DNA from: Rhodopirellula sp.
Lineage (GTDB): Bacteria; Planctomycetota; Planctomycetia; Pirellulales; Thermoguttaceae
DNA length: 64,000 bases
Assembly: GCA_012728855.1 (NCBI GenBank)
Contig: JAAYEH010000179.1
Span: 1-64,000, forward strand
Direction of reading: 5' to 3'
Both the position numbers and the translations under genes were made by a program. Below the pieces are notes generated by a model. The model saw only the letters and a list, made by a program, of their open reading frames with translations. It searched no databases and was not told where the DNA came from. Every line of letters begins with the position of its first letter. Positions within the stretch are counted from its first letter, which is position 1. Positions 16,480 through 25,905 of the stretch are shown here, in pieces.

Positions 16480-19214
16480 GGCAACCCCTCCTCGCGCATT
16501 GCCTGGTAGAGCGTCTTGTTGTTAAGTTGAAACCTGGCGGGAATGCCCGCGTAGGACTTGAAAGGTACGACCCAGGGGAAGCGTGGCTCCAGTGCAGCGA
16601 GCAACGACAGGGTAAGTCCGATCGCCTGCTGTTCGTCGGCGGCAGTGAGCACAAGCGACCGCATCGACGAATCGAGCGACCACCCTGGCTCCGCGTCGGA
16701 GGTGATCCGTAGGACGACGCACGGCGTAGGAGGCGAACTCACTTCCGCCACGACCTCCAGCGGTCCCGCTTCGCAGCTTTTCGTGGCTTTGGTGAACGCA
16801 TCGAAGAACCCGTGCAGCCGTCGGGCCATGCGGCGGGCGACACGGCTGTCGGTCTGCGGCGAGACAAGACGGAAAGCGATCTTGCCGTCGGCATCGAGAA
16901 ACTGAAAGCGGGCCAGTTCCGCCGCCGTCATGCGAAAATCCCTGCTGACGTAATGGAGCGAAAGCGTGTTCTCGCCCTCTTTCAGCCTCGCCTTCCCAGA
17001 CGGGCTAAGAGGAGCGGCATTGAGCGTGGCGGTGGACAACGCGTAACCGGGCAGGCCGGACGGGCTGAGGATCACTTCACAGGCCGAATCGGCGGTGAGC
17101 GCGATCCTGGCATCCGCCGACTCCAGGTTCCGGTGCAACGCGGCGTGGCAGTTCAGGGCCCGCGAGGACTGGACTGCCAGAACGGGGCGGAGAATGGTCG
17201 CCTCGCGTCCCGGGAGCCGGATCTTGAGCGCGGTTGAAGCAGATAACTGCTGAACCAGGGGAACCGCGGGATCCCGCCAGGCCACATAGGCCCGACTGCC
17301 GACGAATCCCGGCTCGGCGGCGGAGGCGACTGTGGCATCCAGGGCTCTCTCCTGGGGATTACAGAGGACGATCGCTGCGCGGTTTCCGCAACCGTATCGG
17401 CCGATCCAAAGCTCGGCACTGCCGTCCGTTTTAACGTCCACCGGCGCTAACGGTTGCCAGCCGTCGGACATCAGCTCGACGAGAAGCGGCATGTCACGCT
17501 GGAGCGGTTCAACGCCCACAATATAAGGGTAGGTGGGGTAAATGCCCCATTGAAAAGCCTTAAGACGCACATAGTCGGCAATCCGCGCAAAACTCTCGAC
17601 AAACTCCCGGCGGCTCATCGTTTCCAACTCCGGCAGAAGGAACCGGAGGTTCCACCCCTTCCACATGACGGCCGGTTTGCCGCCCAAGGCCATGCGTGCG
17701 AGCGGGTATTTCTCCGTCGACTTGAAGAGGGTCAACTCGAGCAGGCCGGCGTCGGAAAACATCGCGCATTGCCCGCCACCTCCGACAACGGCCAGTCTTT
17801 CGAATGGTTTCCCCTCCAGCTTGAGGCTGTGAATAAGCTTGGCCTGCTCGATCATGCCGATACCGATATCGACGTAGATGCCGCGTTCGTCCCAGGCACG
17901 GCCCGGGAGGGGAAGCTGCGCAGCGGGGCCATAGTTGTTGACGCCGGCGAAGACGTCGAACGCAAAGCCGCAGATATCCAGTTCGCGGGCGGCGTGTTGG
18001 AGATCCTCTTGAAGGCGAGGCCAATAGGAGGTTCCGTGGGGCTGCACGAGCACCTCGCTGTCCCAGTGGGTAACCCAGGGGCCTCGCTCCGTCTGATAGG
18101 CGGGATTGACGGCGATAGCGTCGGCAAAGCGGCGTTGGGCCAGTTGCTTCTCCACCCAGGCGCCCGAGGGATTATAGAAGAGGTGGCCGCAATCGTATCC
18201 CCACTCGGCAAAGTATGCCGCCCTCTTCGTGCGGAACGCTTCCGGCGACAGACGGCTGAGATCCTCGCCACCGAGCCAATGGGTCTTGCCACCAAAAGTC
18301 GACTTGAGCGGCTTGTAATCCCAGTCTTCGTCGCGGCCCCACATGTCGCCGGCGCGGCGAAACGGCGCATAGCACCAATCCCAGGTAGTTCGCAGGCGGC
18401 GGAAGAGTTCGAGGTCGGGCACGCCCTGCCAACTCTGGTACTGGATCGATGCGCCCAACGCCGCAAAACTGATGCCCGGAGTGGGACGGAAGTAGCTGGG
18501 GAACGCATCCATATACGCCTGCCAGGCAGCCGCGCGGAGATCGTACCGCGCTCCCTCAGCGAGTCCGGCCACAAAGCGGACGCTGTCGGACTGCCCCGAG
18601 GCCAGCACCATTCGCAAGCTATAGGTGAACTCAGACAAACCATCGGGATGGTAAACCAGTTCCGGAATGAAATAGCTATTCAACGGCTCCGGGGCACGGC
18701 CCAACACGGCTGCGCGCTCGCCAAGACGCAGCGCCGCCAACGGCAAGTGCGTCTGGGCGGCGGCATTTTGGAACGGAACCCGTTGGCGTCCGGCAATGGG
18801 ATGCGTGACGCGGAGCCATCCGTCCCACCAGCCGGCAACGGCAACCTGCGACTGCCCCTGATGGCCCAAACGGATCTCGATTCGCCGCTGGGTCTCCGAC
18901 CGGTTGGCGACGCCTACGGGGACTTGCGCCAAGCGGCCGGCAGCCACAGGCCCAACGGTAACCTGCAAGCCGTCGCCGCAACCTTGGTAAACGCCGTTGC
19001 GGGTGGTCCAAGTGAGGTCGCAGGCGACAGCGCGATCGCCATCGACTACGTCCAGTCGGCAATCGAGGCCCCCGGCGGCAAGAGGCAAGAAGCCAGCCGC
19101 GAAAGCCGATCGCGTGAACACGACCAGGCACGCCAGGGAAACGATTTTGGCAGCTTGCCGGCTTGTCCGCCACCGAGAACCTGACCGTGGAAACGAAATC
19201 AGCAAAGCCGTCAT
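16467..19214 (-). CDS. Large secreted putative glycosidase
   Basis: 915 residues from the ATG at 19214; an N-terminal membrane/signal segment (about 22-40, IVSLACLVVFTRSAFAAG) precedes the mature protein. Residues about 40-230 look like a beta-sandwich, about 235-590 like an alpha/beta barrel (FYNPSGAW, WVTHWDSEVLV, CGFAFDVFAGVNNYG, YVDIGIGM) and the remainder like further sandwich modules. The organisation is that of a large retaining glycosidase but I cannot assign a family or catalytic pair. It is followed by the overlapping mutarotase-like gene. Confidence 0.6.
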   Translation of the reverse strand: MTALLISFPRSGSRWRTSRQAAKIVSLACLVVFTRSAFAAGFLPLAAGGLDCRLDVVDGDRAVACDLTWTTRNGVYQGCGDGLQVTVGPVAAGRLAQVPVGVANRSETQRRIEIRLGHQGQSQVAVAGWWDGWLRVTHPIAGRQRVPFQNAAAQTHLPLAALRLGERAAVLGRAPEPLNSYFIPELVYHPDGLSEFTYSLRMVLASGQSDSVRFVAGLAEGARYDLRAAAWQAYMDAFPSYFRPTPGISFAALGASIQYQSWQGVPDLELFRRLRTTWDWCYAPFRRAGDMWGRDEDWDYKPLKSTFGGKTHWLGGEDLSRLSPEAFRTKRAAYFAEWGYDCGHLFYNPSGAWVEKQLAQRRFADAIAVNPAYQTERGPWVTHWDSEVLVQPHGTSYWPRLQEDLQHAARELDICGFAFDVFAGVNNYGPAAQLPLPGRAWDERGIYVDIGIGMIEQAKLIHSLKLEGKPFERLAVVGGGGQCAMFSDAGLLELTLFKSTEKYPLARMALGGKPAVMWKGWNLRFLLPELETMSRREFVESFARIADYVRLKAFQWGIYPTYPYIVGVEPLQRDMPLLVELMSDGWQPLAPVDVKTDGSAELWIGRYGCGNRAAIVLCNPQERALDATVASAAEPGFVGSRAYVAWRDPAVPLVQQLSASTALKIRLPGREATILRPVLAVQSSRALNCHAALHRNLESADARIALTADSACEVILSPSGLPGYALSTATLNAAPLSPSGKARLKEGENTLSLHYVSRDFRMTAAELARFQFLDADGKIAFRLVSPQTDSRVARRMARRLHGFFDAFTKATKSCEAGPLEVVAEVSSPPTPCVVLRITSDAEPGWSLDSSMRSLVLTAADEQQAIGLTLSLLAALEPRFPWVVPFKSYAGIPARFQLNNKTLYQAMREEGLPCGR

Positions 19215-19333
19215 CGGTGCCTCAATCGCTTGAATCGGATTTCCAACGTAGGCTCCACTCGAATACGCTCCCAGCGGCAAAATTCAACAAGGCAGAGTAC
19301 TAATGGGGTTGTCCAAGAACAAACGCCGATGCT

Positions 19334-20866
19334 TCATTCACCGATAATTAGGCCGATGTTGCCCTCAAGAGTCGCAAAGTGCGACGCTCCGCGAGGAACG
19401 CAAAACTTCTCCGGCTCACCGTCGGGCGGAAAACGGTTGCGCGACAGCACGAGGCCGGACAACGATTCCGGCGTGTCTTCGACCAGTTTGAGGTATGGGA
19501 TCGGCGTGGTGGTCGTGACGGTGTTCTCGATGATGCGGCAGTCGCTCAAGAGATAGCGGCCCCTGTCGTCCGAAATCTGAGCCAGATACAGTGCAGGCAC
19601 GGCCGAGGTGCCTGCGATCTGGTTGCCCTTGATCAGTATCTTTCCCATGCCGCGGTTCGCAAAATGCCCGGTCGTCACATTCAGCTTGTGATTGCGATGA
19701 GTCGGGTCGTTGGACGCTGGGTTGAAGGCGCTCTCTACGGCGATGTAAGCACGCGCGCACGTTCCGGACAGACGGTTATTGATGAATTGGTTGTTGTCCG
19801 CATGCACAGCGGTGTAGATGTGGTATTTCGGCGCGGCGGGGGCGATGGCTTCGACCGAGTTGCCGTCAAACACATTCTCAGTCGCGCCGACGTAGGCCTG
19901 CAGCAGTCCCTCTCCTACGCTGCGCTGGGTGCGGATGCGGTTGTGGGCGACCCGGTTGTAGGCGCTGCCGTAGGCCAGATGGATGGCACTGGAGGCAGAG
20001 TCAGAACAGTCGTTGTCTTCGATGACGTTGTTGGCACAACTGTTTTGCACCGACATGTTCCGCGTCTGGTGTGTCAGCCGGTTGCTCCGCACGACGCAAT
20101 GTTGCGCCGCGCTCAAGCTAATCCCGTAGTAGCCGCCCGTGATGCGATTCCCGATTACACGATTGCGCTGTGGCGTCTGCTTTGCTGTCTTTGCGACGAA
20201 CCGGGTTTTCCACTCCGCGAGCGCGCTCAATCCTTCCAGTTCAGCATCCACGCCAATGCCGTGGGATGCTAGACCACTCCGGTCAACTTCGATTTCGTTG
20301 CTTTCGATCAGGTTGTCCGCTGCATCCGCGCCACTGTTAACGAACGCGCGTACGAGGATTCCATACCCTGTCATCAGATTGAACACGCGGTTTCCCACAA
20401 GCTGACAGTCGCTGATGTTCTGGCCATAGATGCCGATCGTGGCGGCGCTCTTAACGTGGTTGCAGTCAATCTGCAATCCCTCCACGCGGCACCCACTCAC
20501 ATGGCTTGGGGAACCGGACGTGCCGCACGCCAGCATCACGCCGGCCGCCTGCGTGGTATTGACGCAGCGGATGACGCCGCCTTTGCCGGCAACACGGCGC
20601 ACGCCGTTTCTGATCACGATGTACTTCGAAATCGCAAACACGCCGGGCGGAAATACCAGATCTCCATTGGCGGCTTGAGCTTTTTCCGCCGCCGCGTTGC
20701 AGGCCGCGGTGTCGTCGGCTATGCCGTCGCCCTTGGCGCCAAAGTCGAGCGGCGAAAAGGTGGGGCGGGCATTGCTGCCAGGCTCGCCGCCAACTGCAAA
20801 CGCGGCCATGCAGCCAGCGACCACTCCAAACAGAACCGCCGGAATTCCAGCTCGTAACGATCGCAT
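19334..20866 (-). CDS. Secreted right-handed beta-helix (pectate-lyase-like) protein
   Basis: 510 residues. A signal peptide (about 1-26, AAFAVGGEP) precedes the pectate-lyase superfamily entry motif FSPLDFGAKGDGIADDTAAC, typical of parallel beta-helix polysaccharide lyases and GH28-type proteins. The rest shows repeated short strands with N-x-I/V and asparagine ladders (NLIESNEIEV, NRVIGNRITG, NVIEDNDCSD, NQFINNRLSG), each a helix turn. It probably binds or cleaves an acidic polysaccharide outside the cell. It lies between the putative glycosidase and a ceramidase-like gene on the same strand. Confidence 0.8.
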   Translation of the reverse strand: MRSLRAGIPAVLFGVVAGCMAAFAVGGEPGSNARPTFSPLDFGAKGDGIADDTAACNAAAEKAQAANGDLVFPPGVFAISKYIVIRNGVRRVAGKGGVIRCVNTTQAAGVMLACGTSGSPSHVSGCRVEGLQIDCNHVKSAATIGIYGQNISDCQLVGNRVFNLMTGYGILVRAFVNSGADAADNLIESNEIEVDRSGLASHGIGVDAELEGLSALAEWKTRFVAKTAKQTPQRNRVIGNRITGGYYGISLSAAQHCVVRSNRLTHQTRNMSVQNSCANNVIEDNDCSDSASSAIHLAYGSAYNRVAHNRIRTQRSVGEGLLQAYVGATENVFDGNSVEAIAPAAPKYHIYTAVHADNNQFINNRLSGTCARAYIAVESAFNPASNDPTHRNHKLNVTTGHFANRGMGKILIKGNQIAGTSAVPALYLAQISDDRGRYLLSDCRIIENTVTTTTPIPYLKLVEDTPESLSGLVLSRNRFPPDGEPEKFCVPRGASHFATLEGNIGLIIGE

Positions 20867-20939
20867 GGGGACGCTCCTCTCTCAGACAACTCTCCGACGA
20901 TGGGGCCCGACGTGTGGGTGGAAATCCGTCCGCCGGCTG

Positions 20940-22343
20940 TCATCCGTCCGCGCCGGACAGCAACGCTTGGATTCCGCCGGTGAGCATGGCGTCGACCTCC
21001 GGACCGCACCAGGCGACGTTCACGGAATAGCCGCCCTGGGTATAGGCCTCGGCCGTGGGAATGTACCACGGGCCGCCGTCTCCGTAGGCGGCACAGGCCA
21101 CGAACCGCTTGGGCGCCACTGCCTGAGCCCGCAACTGGTACTCGACGTAGCACTCGCCTGCCAGGTGCAGCATCGATACGTCGTTGACGTGAAGGGCGCT
21201 CAAAGGGAGCGGGATCTTCTTCTGGTAGCGGCGGATCCAGGCGACGGTGAATGCCGGCCGGTTGCGGTTGACGACCCGCTCGGAGCGGTCGGCGATCTGC
21301 CTGAGCAACGCGTCGAGATCGAATTGCGGATTCAGCGGCGGCAGGATGTCGTGGGTGGTCCAGCGCAGCGACCGGATCGGCTCGGGCCGCAGGGTCGCTT
21401 CCGAGCCGACCATGCCGTCGTAGATTCGCTGGCTGAGCACGGGCCGCATTTCCTTGGAGCCGTCGTTGTGTTTGCCCGCCCCGATGTTGCCGCCGCAACC
21501 GTTGAAATAGAGGTGCGTGCAGCCGGGTTCGTCCTGCTCTCGCCGCCGGCGTGCGAGGCCGCAGAAATCGGCGCTGACCCGGCCGTCGCCGTAATAGCTC
21601 ATCGGATGGCAGGCATAGTAGTGGCAGGCGACCAGCTTGCGATCGCCGTGAAAAAAGGCGATCGTCTTGAGCATCGGATCGATGAGTCCTTCGGGCAATC
21701 GATGATGCTCGGGGTTCTTGGAACTGCTGCCGCGCTGAGAGGCGACCTTGCCGTCCGGCCCGAGAATTCGCCGATTGGAGGCCACCTTCTCCACCTTCGC
21801 CTCGCCGTGGGCGACGTGGGTGACGGGGACCGGCCGCTCGAGTGCCGCTCGCACGGCGGCGCGGCCGGCGCCCAGGCACTTGTCGAAGAAGTCGAATTCG
21901 ATGATGTGGGGGAGATCCCCCTGGGCAAGAATGATCCGCTCCGCCTCCAGGCAGGCGAAGGGGGCGTTGTGTTGATGCACGCAGTGGACGGCGACCCGAT
22001 CGGGCGTGGTTCCCGCCGCCTCCGCCAGCGCCGTCCGCCATTGGATGTGGGCTTCATTGAGCAGCCCGATCCAATCGACCACGCACAGGACGATCGGCTT
22101 GCCCGCTCCCAATAGAACGAACCCGATCGCCTCCAGCGGGTCGTCGATCGCTTCGGCCGGCTTGATCCAGCCGGCGTGCAAGGAGTGTCCCAAGGGAGGT
22201 GTGACATCGAACCGAAACGGCGCGAGTTGCAGGCTGCCGGCAGCTTGGGAGATGTCCTCAGAATGAGCCGTAGGCCAAAGCGTTCCAGCCCCCAACGCCC
22301 CGGCCGCTGCGCCGATAAAGAACCGTCGATTCATGCGGGTCAT
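20940..22343 (-). CDS. Tat-exported neutral ceramidase-like hydrolase
   Basis: 467 residues. The first ATG (22343) has AGAGAGGA about eight bases upstream. The N-terminus has a twin-arginine signal, MNRRFFIGAAAGALGAG, so the protein is exported folded. The body resembles neutral/alkaline non-lysosomal ceramidases: FRFDVTPPLGHSLHAGW near the start, the histidine-rich HCVHQHNAP, HYYACHPMSYYGDG, and FNGCGGNIG, which supply metal ligands and the active-site region in that family. Predicted to hydrolyse an amide in a lipid or glycan-linked substrate. Planctomycetes often carry such genes in sugar-degradation loci. Confidence 0.8.
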   Translation of the reverse strand: MTRMNRRFFIGAAAGALGAGTLWPTAHSEDISQAAGSLQLAPFRFDVTPPLGHSLHAGWIKPAEAIDDPLEAIGFVLLGAGKPIVLCVVDWIGLLNEAHIQWRTALAEAAGTTPDRVAVHCVHQHNAPFACLEAERIILAQGDLPHIIEFDFFDKCLGAGRAAVRAALERPVPVTHVAHGEAKVEKVASNRRILGPDGKVASQRGSSSKNPEHHRLPEGLIDPMLKTIAFFHGDRKLVACHYYACHPMSYYGDGRVSADFCGLARRRREQDEPGCTHLYFNGCGGNIGAGKHNDGSKEMRPVLSQRIYDGMVGSEATLRPEPIRSLRWTTHDILPPLNPQFDLDALLRQIADRSERVVNRNRPAFTVAWIRRYQKKIPLPLSALHVNDVSMLHLAGECYVEYQLRAQAVAPKRFVACAAYGDGGPWYIPTAEAYTQGGYSVNVAWCGPEVDAMLTGGIQALLSGADG

Positions 22344-22550
22344 GCGGATGTCCTCTCTTGCTCACTCGTGTCAATTCAGTTTGCGATGGGAGTTCTTGGC
22401 AGAAAGCTCGGATAGGATGGTCCTTCGTGGTCATTTGCCCGATCACGCCACACTCGCTCGCGGCGAGGTGGCACCAATCGAGTATAGACCACGAGGCAGC
22501 GGAGTGAAATAGTCGTGCCGTAGTCGACCTTGGCATCGGCAAAGAAAGAC

Positions 22551-22818
22551 GCCTCCTCCGCAGAATTCGTGGGCTCCTTCGAGGGATTCACAATCGGCGG
22601 AAACGGTGCTGTTGACAGTAGACATGTCCGTTCCCCCGCGGAAAAGCGGCAACAGAGAAGAGGAACCCGTACTCCGTGTTCAAGTACGGGTTCCTCTTCT
22701 CTGTTGCCGTCTTTCCGATACAGGAAAACCACCTACCACTTTCGTCAGATTCACGGGAAATCTGGGGGTTCTTGCGTGTCAACGGCTTGAGCTTACCCAC
22801 AGATTCTGCGGAAGAGCC
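22551..22818 (-). mobile_element. 268-bp MITE-like element, copy B (inverted relative to copy A)
   Basis: Ends are GCCTCCTCCGCAGAATTCGT at 22551 and AGATTCTGCGGAAGAGCC at 22801-22818, imperfect inverted repeats that begin GGCTCTTCC as in ISL3-family ends. Flanks AGAAAGAC (22543-22550) and AGAAAGGT (22819-22826) match at 6 of 8, compatible with an 8-bp target duplication. The centre is a perfect 26-bp stem (22648-22673 and 22683-22708) with a 9-base loop. No transposase is encoded. It is the reverse complement of copy A at 52042-52308 over nearly its whole length. Confidence 0.75.
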
Positions 22819-22946
22819 AGAAAGGTAGGTGTCGCACCTCGCGGGGCGGAGATTCCGAGGGGCCGGGAGTCTCTTTTCCGTATCGTTTTCGTGACCGATT
22901 CGCCGATGTCGGTTTGCCGGGGAGCGCGACGTTCGGACGGTCGGGG

Positions 22947-23828
22947 CTAAGGATCCGCCGACGGCAAGAGCCCGCCAGCGGCCTCGAAAAGCGCTATTGC
23001 GTGACGCAGCGCGGCGACGTCGTGGACTCGCAGGATCTGAACCCCTTGGAGGACCAAGGCGAGGGCGGCGCCGATCGTTCCTGCCGTGCGATCGGCCCCC
23101 CGGTTGCCGATCAGCTTGCCAATGAAGCCCTTGCGGGAATGCCCGACGAGCACGGGGCATCCCAACTGGTGAAACCGCCAACTGCCAGAGAGCAGTTGCA
23201 GGTTGTGCGCGGTCTTCTTGCCGAAGCCGATGCCCGGATCCACGGCGATACGATCCTGCGAGATTCCCGCGGCAACCAGCGCATCGCGCCGACCGCGAAG
23301 GTAGTCCATCACCTCGGCGACGACATCTTCATAGGAAGGGTCGTCTTGCATGGTTTGCGGGTTGCCCCGCATGTGCATCACACACACCCCGGCTCCAGAT
23401 TCGACCGCCACGTCGATCATCTGCGGGTCACCTGTCAGCCCGGTGACATCGTTAATGATCTCGGCGCCGGCCGCCAGGGCTTCGCGAGCGACCAAAGCCT
23501 TCGAGGTATCGATGGAAACCGGCACGTCGACCTGCCGGCAGAGCGCCGAAACGACCGGCATGACACGGCGAAGCTCTTCGTCGGTGTCGACGGCAACCGA
23601 ATTGGGACGGGTGCTCTCGCCGCCGATGTCGAGGAGGTCGGCCCCTTCAGCCACGAGTCGCAGCCCGTGATCGATCGCCACGGAAGGATGCTGGAATCGC
23701 CCTCCATCGGAGAAGCTGTCGGGAGTGACGTTGAGGATGCCCATCAGCAGGGGCATCCGTCCCAAGGGGAGATCCCGACGGCGAAGCCGCCATCTTTCGG
23801 CGCGGAGCGGGGGATTCGAGAGGTTCAT
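22947..23828 (-). CDS. folP: Dihydropteroate synthase
   Basis: 293 residues. It condenses p-aminobenzoate with the pterin pyrophosphate to make dihydropteroate in cytoplasmic folate synthesis. Diagnostic motifs are all present: LMGILNVTPDSFSDGG (residues about 28-43), LLDIGGESTRP with the phosphate/metal loop, VPVSIDTSK, INDVTGL and the late PVLVGHSRKGFIG. The length is normal for the family. Start 23828 follows 10 bases after the lptE-like stop, making folP the last gene of the long minus-strand operon. Nothing unusual in the active-site residues I can see. Confidence 0.95.
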   Translation of the reverse strand: MNLSNPPLRAERWRLRRRDLPLGRMPLLMGILNVTPDSFSDGGRFQHPSVAIDHGLRLVAEGADLLDIGGESTRPNSVAVDTDEELRRVMPVVSALCRQVDVPVSIDTSKALVAREALAAGAEIINDVTGLTGDPQMIDVAVESGAGVCVMHMRGNPQTMQDDPSYEDVVAEVMDYLRGRRDALVAAGISQDRIAVDPGIGFGKKTAHNLQLLSGSWRFHQLGCPVLVGHSRKGFIGKLIGNRGADRTAGTIGAALALVLQGVQILRVHDVAALRHAIALFEAAGGLLPSADP

Positions 23829-23838
23829 GCCGGGTAGT

Positions 23839-24393
23839 CTACCACGGCGCCTCCATCATGCCTACGATCCGTTGGGCGACGTCTTGAACCGCCTCCAACT
23901 CCGCGGTGGCAACGGAATGGCCGACTTCCGGAACCAGCCGTCCCGCTGCCTTGACGGAGACCAGTTCTGGCGGCAGCGGCACCACGCCTTGGCTGAGCTG
24001 GTTGCTGCGGCGGTCCATCCATCGCACCTCGACCACCAGATCGACCTCCATTGCCCGCGGGTCGTCGAAGCGGTTTTCCACCACCAGGTCCGCCCCTTCG
24101 CCGGCGAGCCGGCCGGAGAGGATGCTGTCGGCCGACGGGCTGCCGACGACCTTGTAAGGCGTTTTTAACTCGATCTCTTTCACCACCGCCTCGGTGAGCC
24201 ATTCCGCGAGATTGCGGCGAAAGCTCGCCGACTGAAACATCGGTACGTGAACCGTCTTGATGTCGGCCGGGTAGAGCGACCAGTTGCCTATCTGGTAGCC
24301 GGCGCATCCGACCAAGGCAACCAGGCACCCCAGCGCTGCCGGAAGAAGCAGGCTCGGTCGGGCCTTCTGCGGGTGCCGTTGAGCGAGAGTCAT
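23839..24393 (-). CDS. lptE: LptE-like outer-membrane assembly lipoprotein
   Basis: 184 residues from the ATG at 24391-24393, which overlaps the TGA of the bamD-like gene (ATGA). The signal peptide ends at LVGCAGYQIGN, a lipobox with the Cys-Ala-Gly-Tyr start typical of LptE. LptE is the lipoprotein plug of LptD, inserting lipopolysaccharide into the outer membrane. Further support: IKTVHVPMFQSASFRRNLAE and LTEAVVKEIELKTPYKVV, the conserved N-terminal LptE pattern. Planctomycete homologues are often annotated only as hypothetical, so the symbol rests on family resemblance. Confidence 0.75.
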   Translation of the reverse strand: MTLAQRHPQKARPSLLLPAALGCLVALVGCAGYQIGNWSLYPADIKTVHVPMFQSASFRRNLAEWLTEAVVKEIELKTPYKVVGSPSADSILSGRLAGEGADLVVENRFDDPRAMEVDLVVEVRWMDRRSNQLSQGVVPLPPELVSVKAAGRLVPEVGHSVATAELEAVQDVAQRIVGMMEAPW

Positions 24394-25865
24394 GGATCGA
24401 TGTTCACCGTCTTCGTCGTGCTTTCGGGAATAATCTCTTCCTTCGACGAGAATTTCTCGGTGAGGAATTGGAAGTGATTCGCAGGCTCCGACGGCAGATC
24501 CTTGATCTCGGCCAATCGTGCCCGAGCCATCTGGGCGAACCGTGTCTGCGGGTAATCCTTGATGATGGCGTCGTAGTAGAACCTCGCGGCCCCATAGTAC
24601 TTCTTCTTGTCGTAATACTCGGCAATGGCCCAATCGCGTTCGGCCTTCTGCTCGACGATGGCGTTCTTCGTCTTCACCATCAGTTCTTTTTCCGAACCGA
24701 GCTGCTCGGGGAACTGGCTCAGCGCCGTCTGGGCGACCTCGCCGGCTTCCTCCAAGGGAGTGCCGTCGTAGGAAGCCCCTTGGTATACCTCCAATTTGCT
24801 CTTCACGGCAAGAACGTGGGCATTCACCTGATGCTCGCTCTTGGGATACTCCTTGCGGATCAGGTCGTAGTGGTAGGCGGCGTCCTCATAGCGCTGCGTG
24901 AGGAAATAGGCATTGGCGGTCGCCATGACGGCGTCGTCGGCCAAGGGCCCCGTCGGATCGTTCAAGCGGATTTGTTCGTAGGTCTTCAGCGCGTGCCCGA
25001 AAGTGTCGAAGAGCGGTCGAGAATTGTCGGTGAGGTTAGGGGTTACCGGCCAATGGGGCTGGGCCACCTGCGACTGCTCCCAGTAGCGACCGATGGCGAA
25101 GAGCCGGGCGACCACCTTGTCCAGGTGCCGTGAGAACGAGTGCTTCTTGAGCAGGTTCTGGTACGTGTCATTGGCCTTGGTGTACTGGTCAGTGAAGAAG
25201 TAGCACTCGGCCAGAAAGAACAGCGCGTCTTCCTCCAACAGCGAGTCGGGCCAGCGTTTGGCGGCCGTGGCGAATTTCTCCGCCGCCTCCTTGTATTTCT
25301 GCTGAACGTAGAGTTCTTCACCTTCCCGGTAGGCGGCGCGGGCGATCTGCTCGTCGGGGCCAAGACCGATGGAGTTCTTTAAGTTCTTGTAGACATTCGA
25401 CGGCCACAGGTCTTCCCAGTCGAATCCGGAGTCTTCTGCTTCGATCTTGTCGAGTTCCGGGCCGGCGGGCGGCAAGATCGTCGTGTGCGCATCGGGCGCC
25501 GGCAGGTCGGCAGAAGCCTGCACGACGCCCGAGGCGGGCTGGTTCGTTGCCGCTTGCCCGCTACCGGACTCGCTTTCCGAGCCCCGGCCGGTCAGACCCC
25601 GAAAGAGCCAGGAATCGGGCACGGGTTTGTTGTACTCGGCCGCATCGACATTCCCGGGCAACGGGGGAACCCGGCAACCGCCCATCCCAACGATCAACAA
25701 GGCGGTGGAAACGACAACCAGCCTCCAAGATGGCGCGAAGCCAAGCAGGCCGGCAGCCACGCATCGATATCGGGTGGCGCCAACGCTTCGGCCAAAGAGA
25801 GCAGCCGGGCTGCTTCGTCTGTTGGCGGATGGTTGAACGAAGAACCTTAGTCCGAGTGGCATCAT
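24390..25865 (-). CDS. bamD: BamD/YfiO-like TPR lipoprotein
   Basis: 491 residues from the double ATG at 25860-25865, placed 40 bases after recO; longer in-frame extensions overlap recO and lack signal features. An export signal ends in the lipobox VGMGCR-like LLIVGMGGC. Tetratricopeptide pairs follow: EGEELYVQQKYKEAAEKFAT, ALFFLAECYFFTDQYTKAND, ATANAYFLTQRYEDAAYHYD and AEYYDKKKYYGAARFYYDAI, as in BamD, the lipoprotein partner of BamA in outer-membrane protein assembly. It is longer than the enterobacterial protein (about 245 aa), with an extra acidic N-terminal linker. Overlaps lptE by four bases. Confidence 0.8.
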   Translation of the reverse strand: MMPLGLRFFVQPSANRRSSPAALFGRSVGATRYRCVAAGLLGFAPSWRLVVVSTALLIVGMGGCRVPPLPGNVDAAEYNKPVPDSWLFRGLTGRGSESESGSGQAATNQPASGVVQASADLPAPDAHTTILPPAGPELDKIEAEDSGFDWEDLWPSNVYKNLKNSIGLGPDEQIARAAYREGEELYVQQKYKEAAEKFATAAKRWPDSLLEEDALFFLAECYFFTDQYTKANDTYQNLLKKHSFSRHLDKVVARLFAIGRYWEQSQVAQPHWPVTPNLTDNSRPLFDTFGHALKTYEQIRLNDPTGPLADDAVMATANAYFLTQRYEDAAYHYDLIRKEYPKSEHQVNAHVLAVKSKLEVYQGASYDGTPLEEAGEVAQTALSQFPEQLGSEKELMVKTKNAIVEQKAERDWAIAEYYDKKKYYGAARFYYDAIIKDYPQTRFAQMARARLAEIKDLPSEPANHFQFLTEKFSSKEEIIPESTTKTVNIDP

Positions 25866-25905
25866 CGAGGACGTCCTTGTCGCGCTGTTGCCGCGTCGTG
25901 GGCCT

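Noticed and set aside
17454-19184. A 576-codon plus-strand frame over the putative glycosidase
   Set aside because: Antisense to a coherent secreted protein, with no domain, signal peptide or ribosome site.
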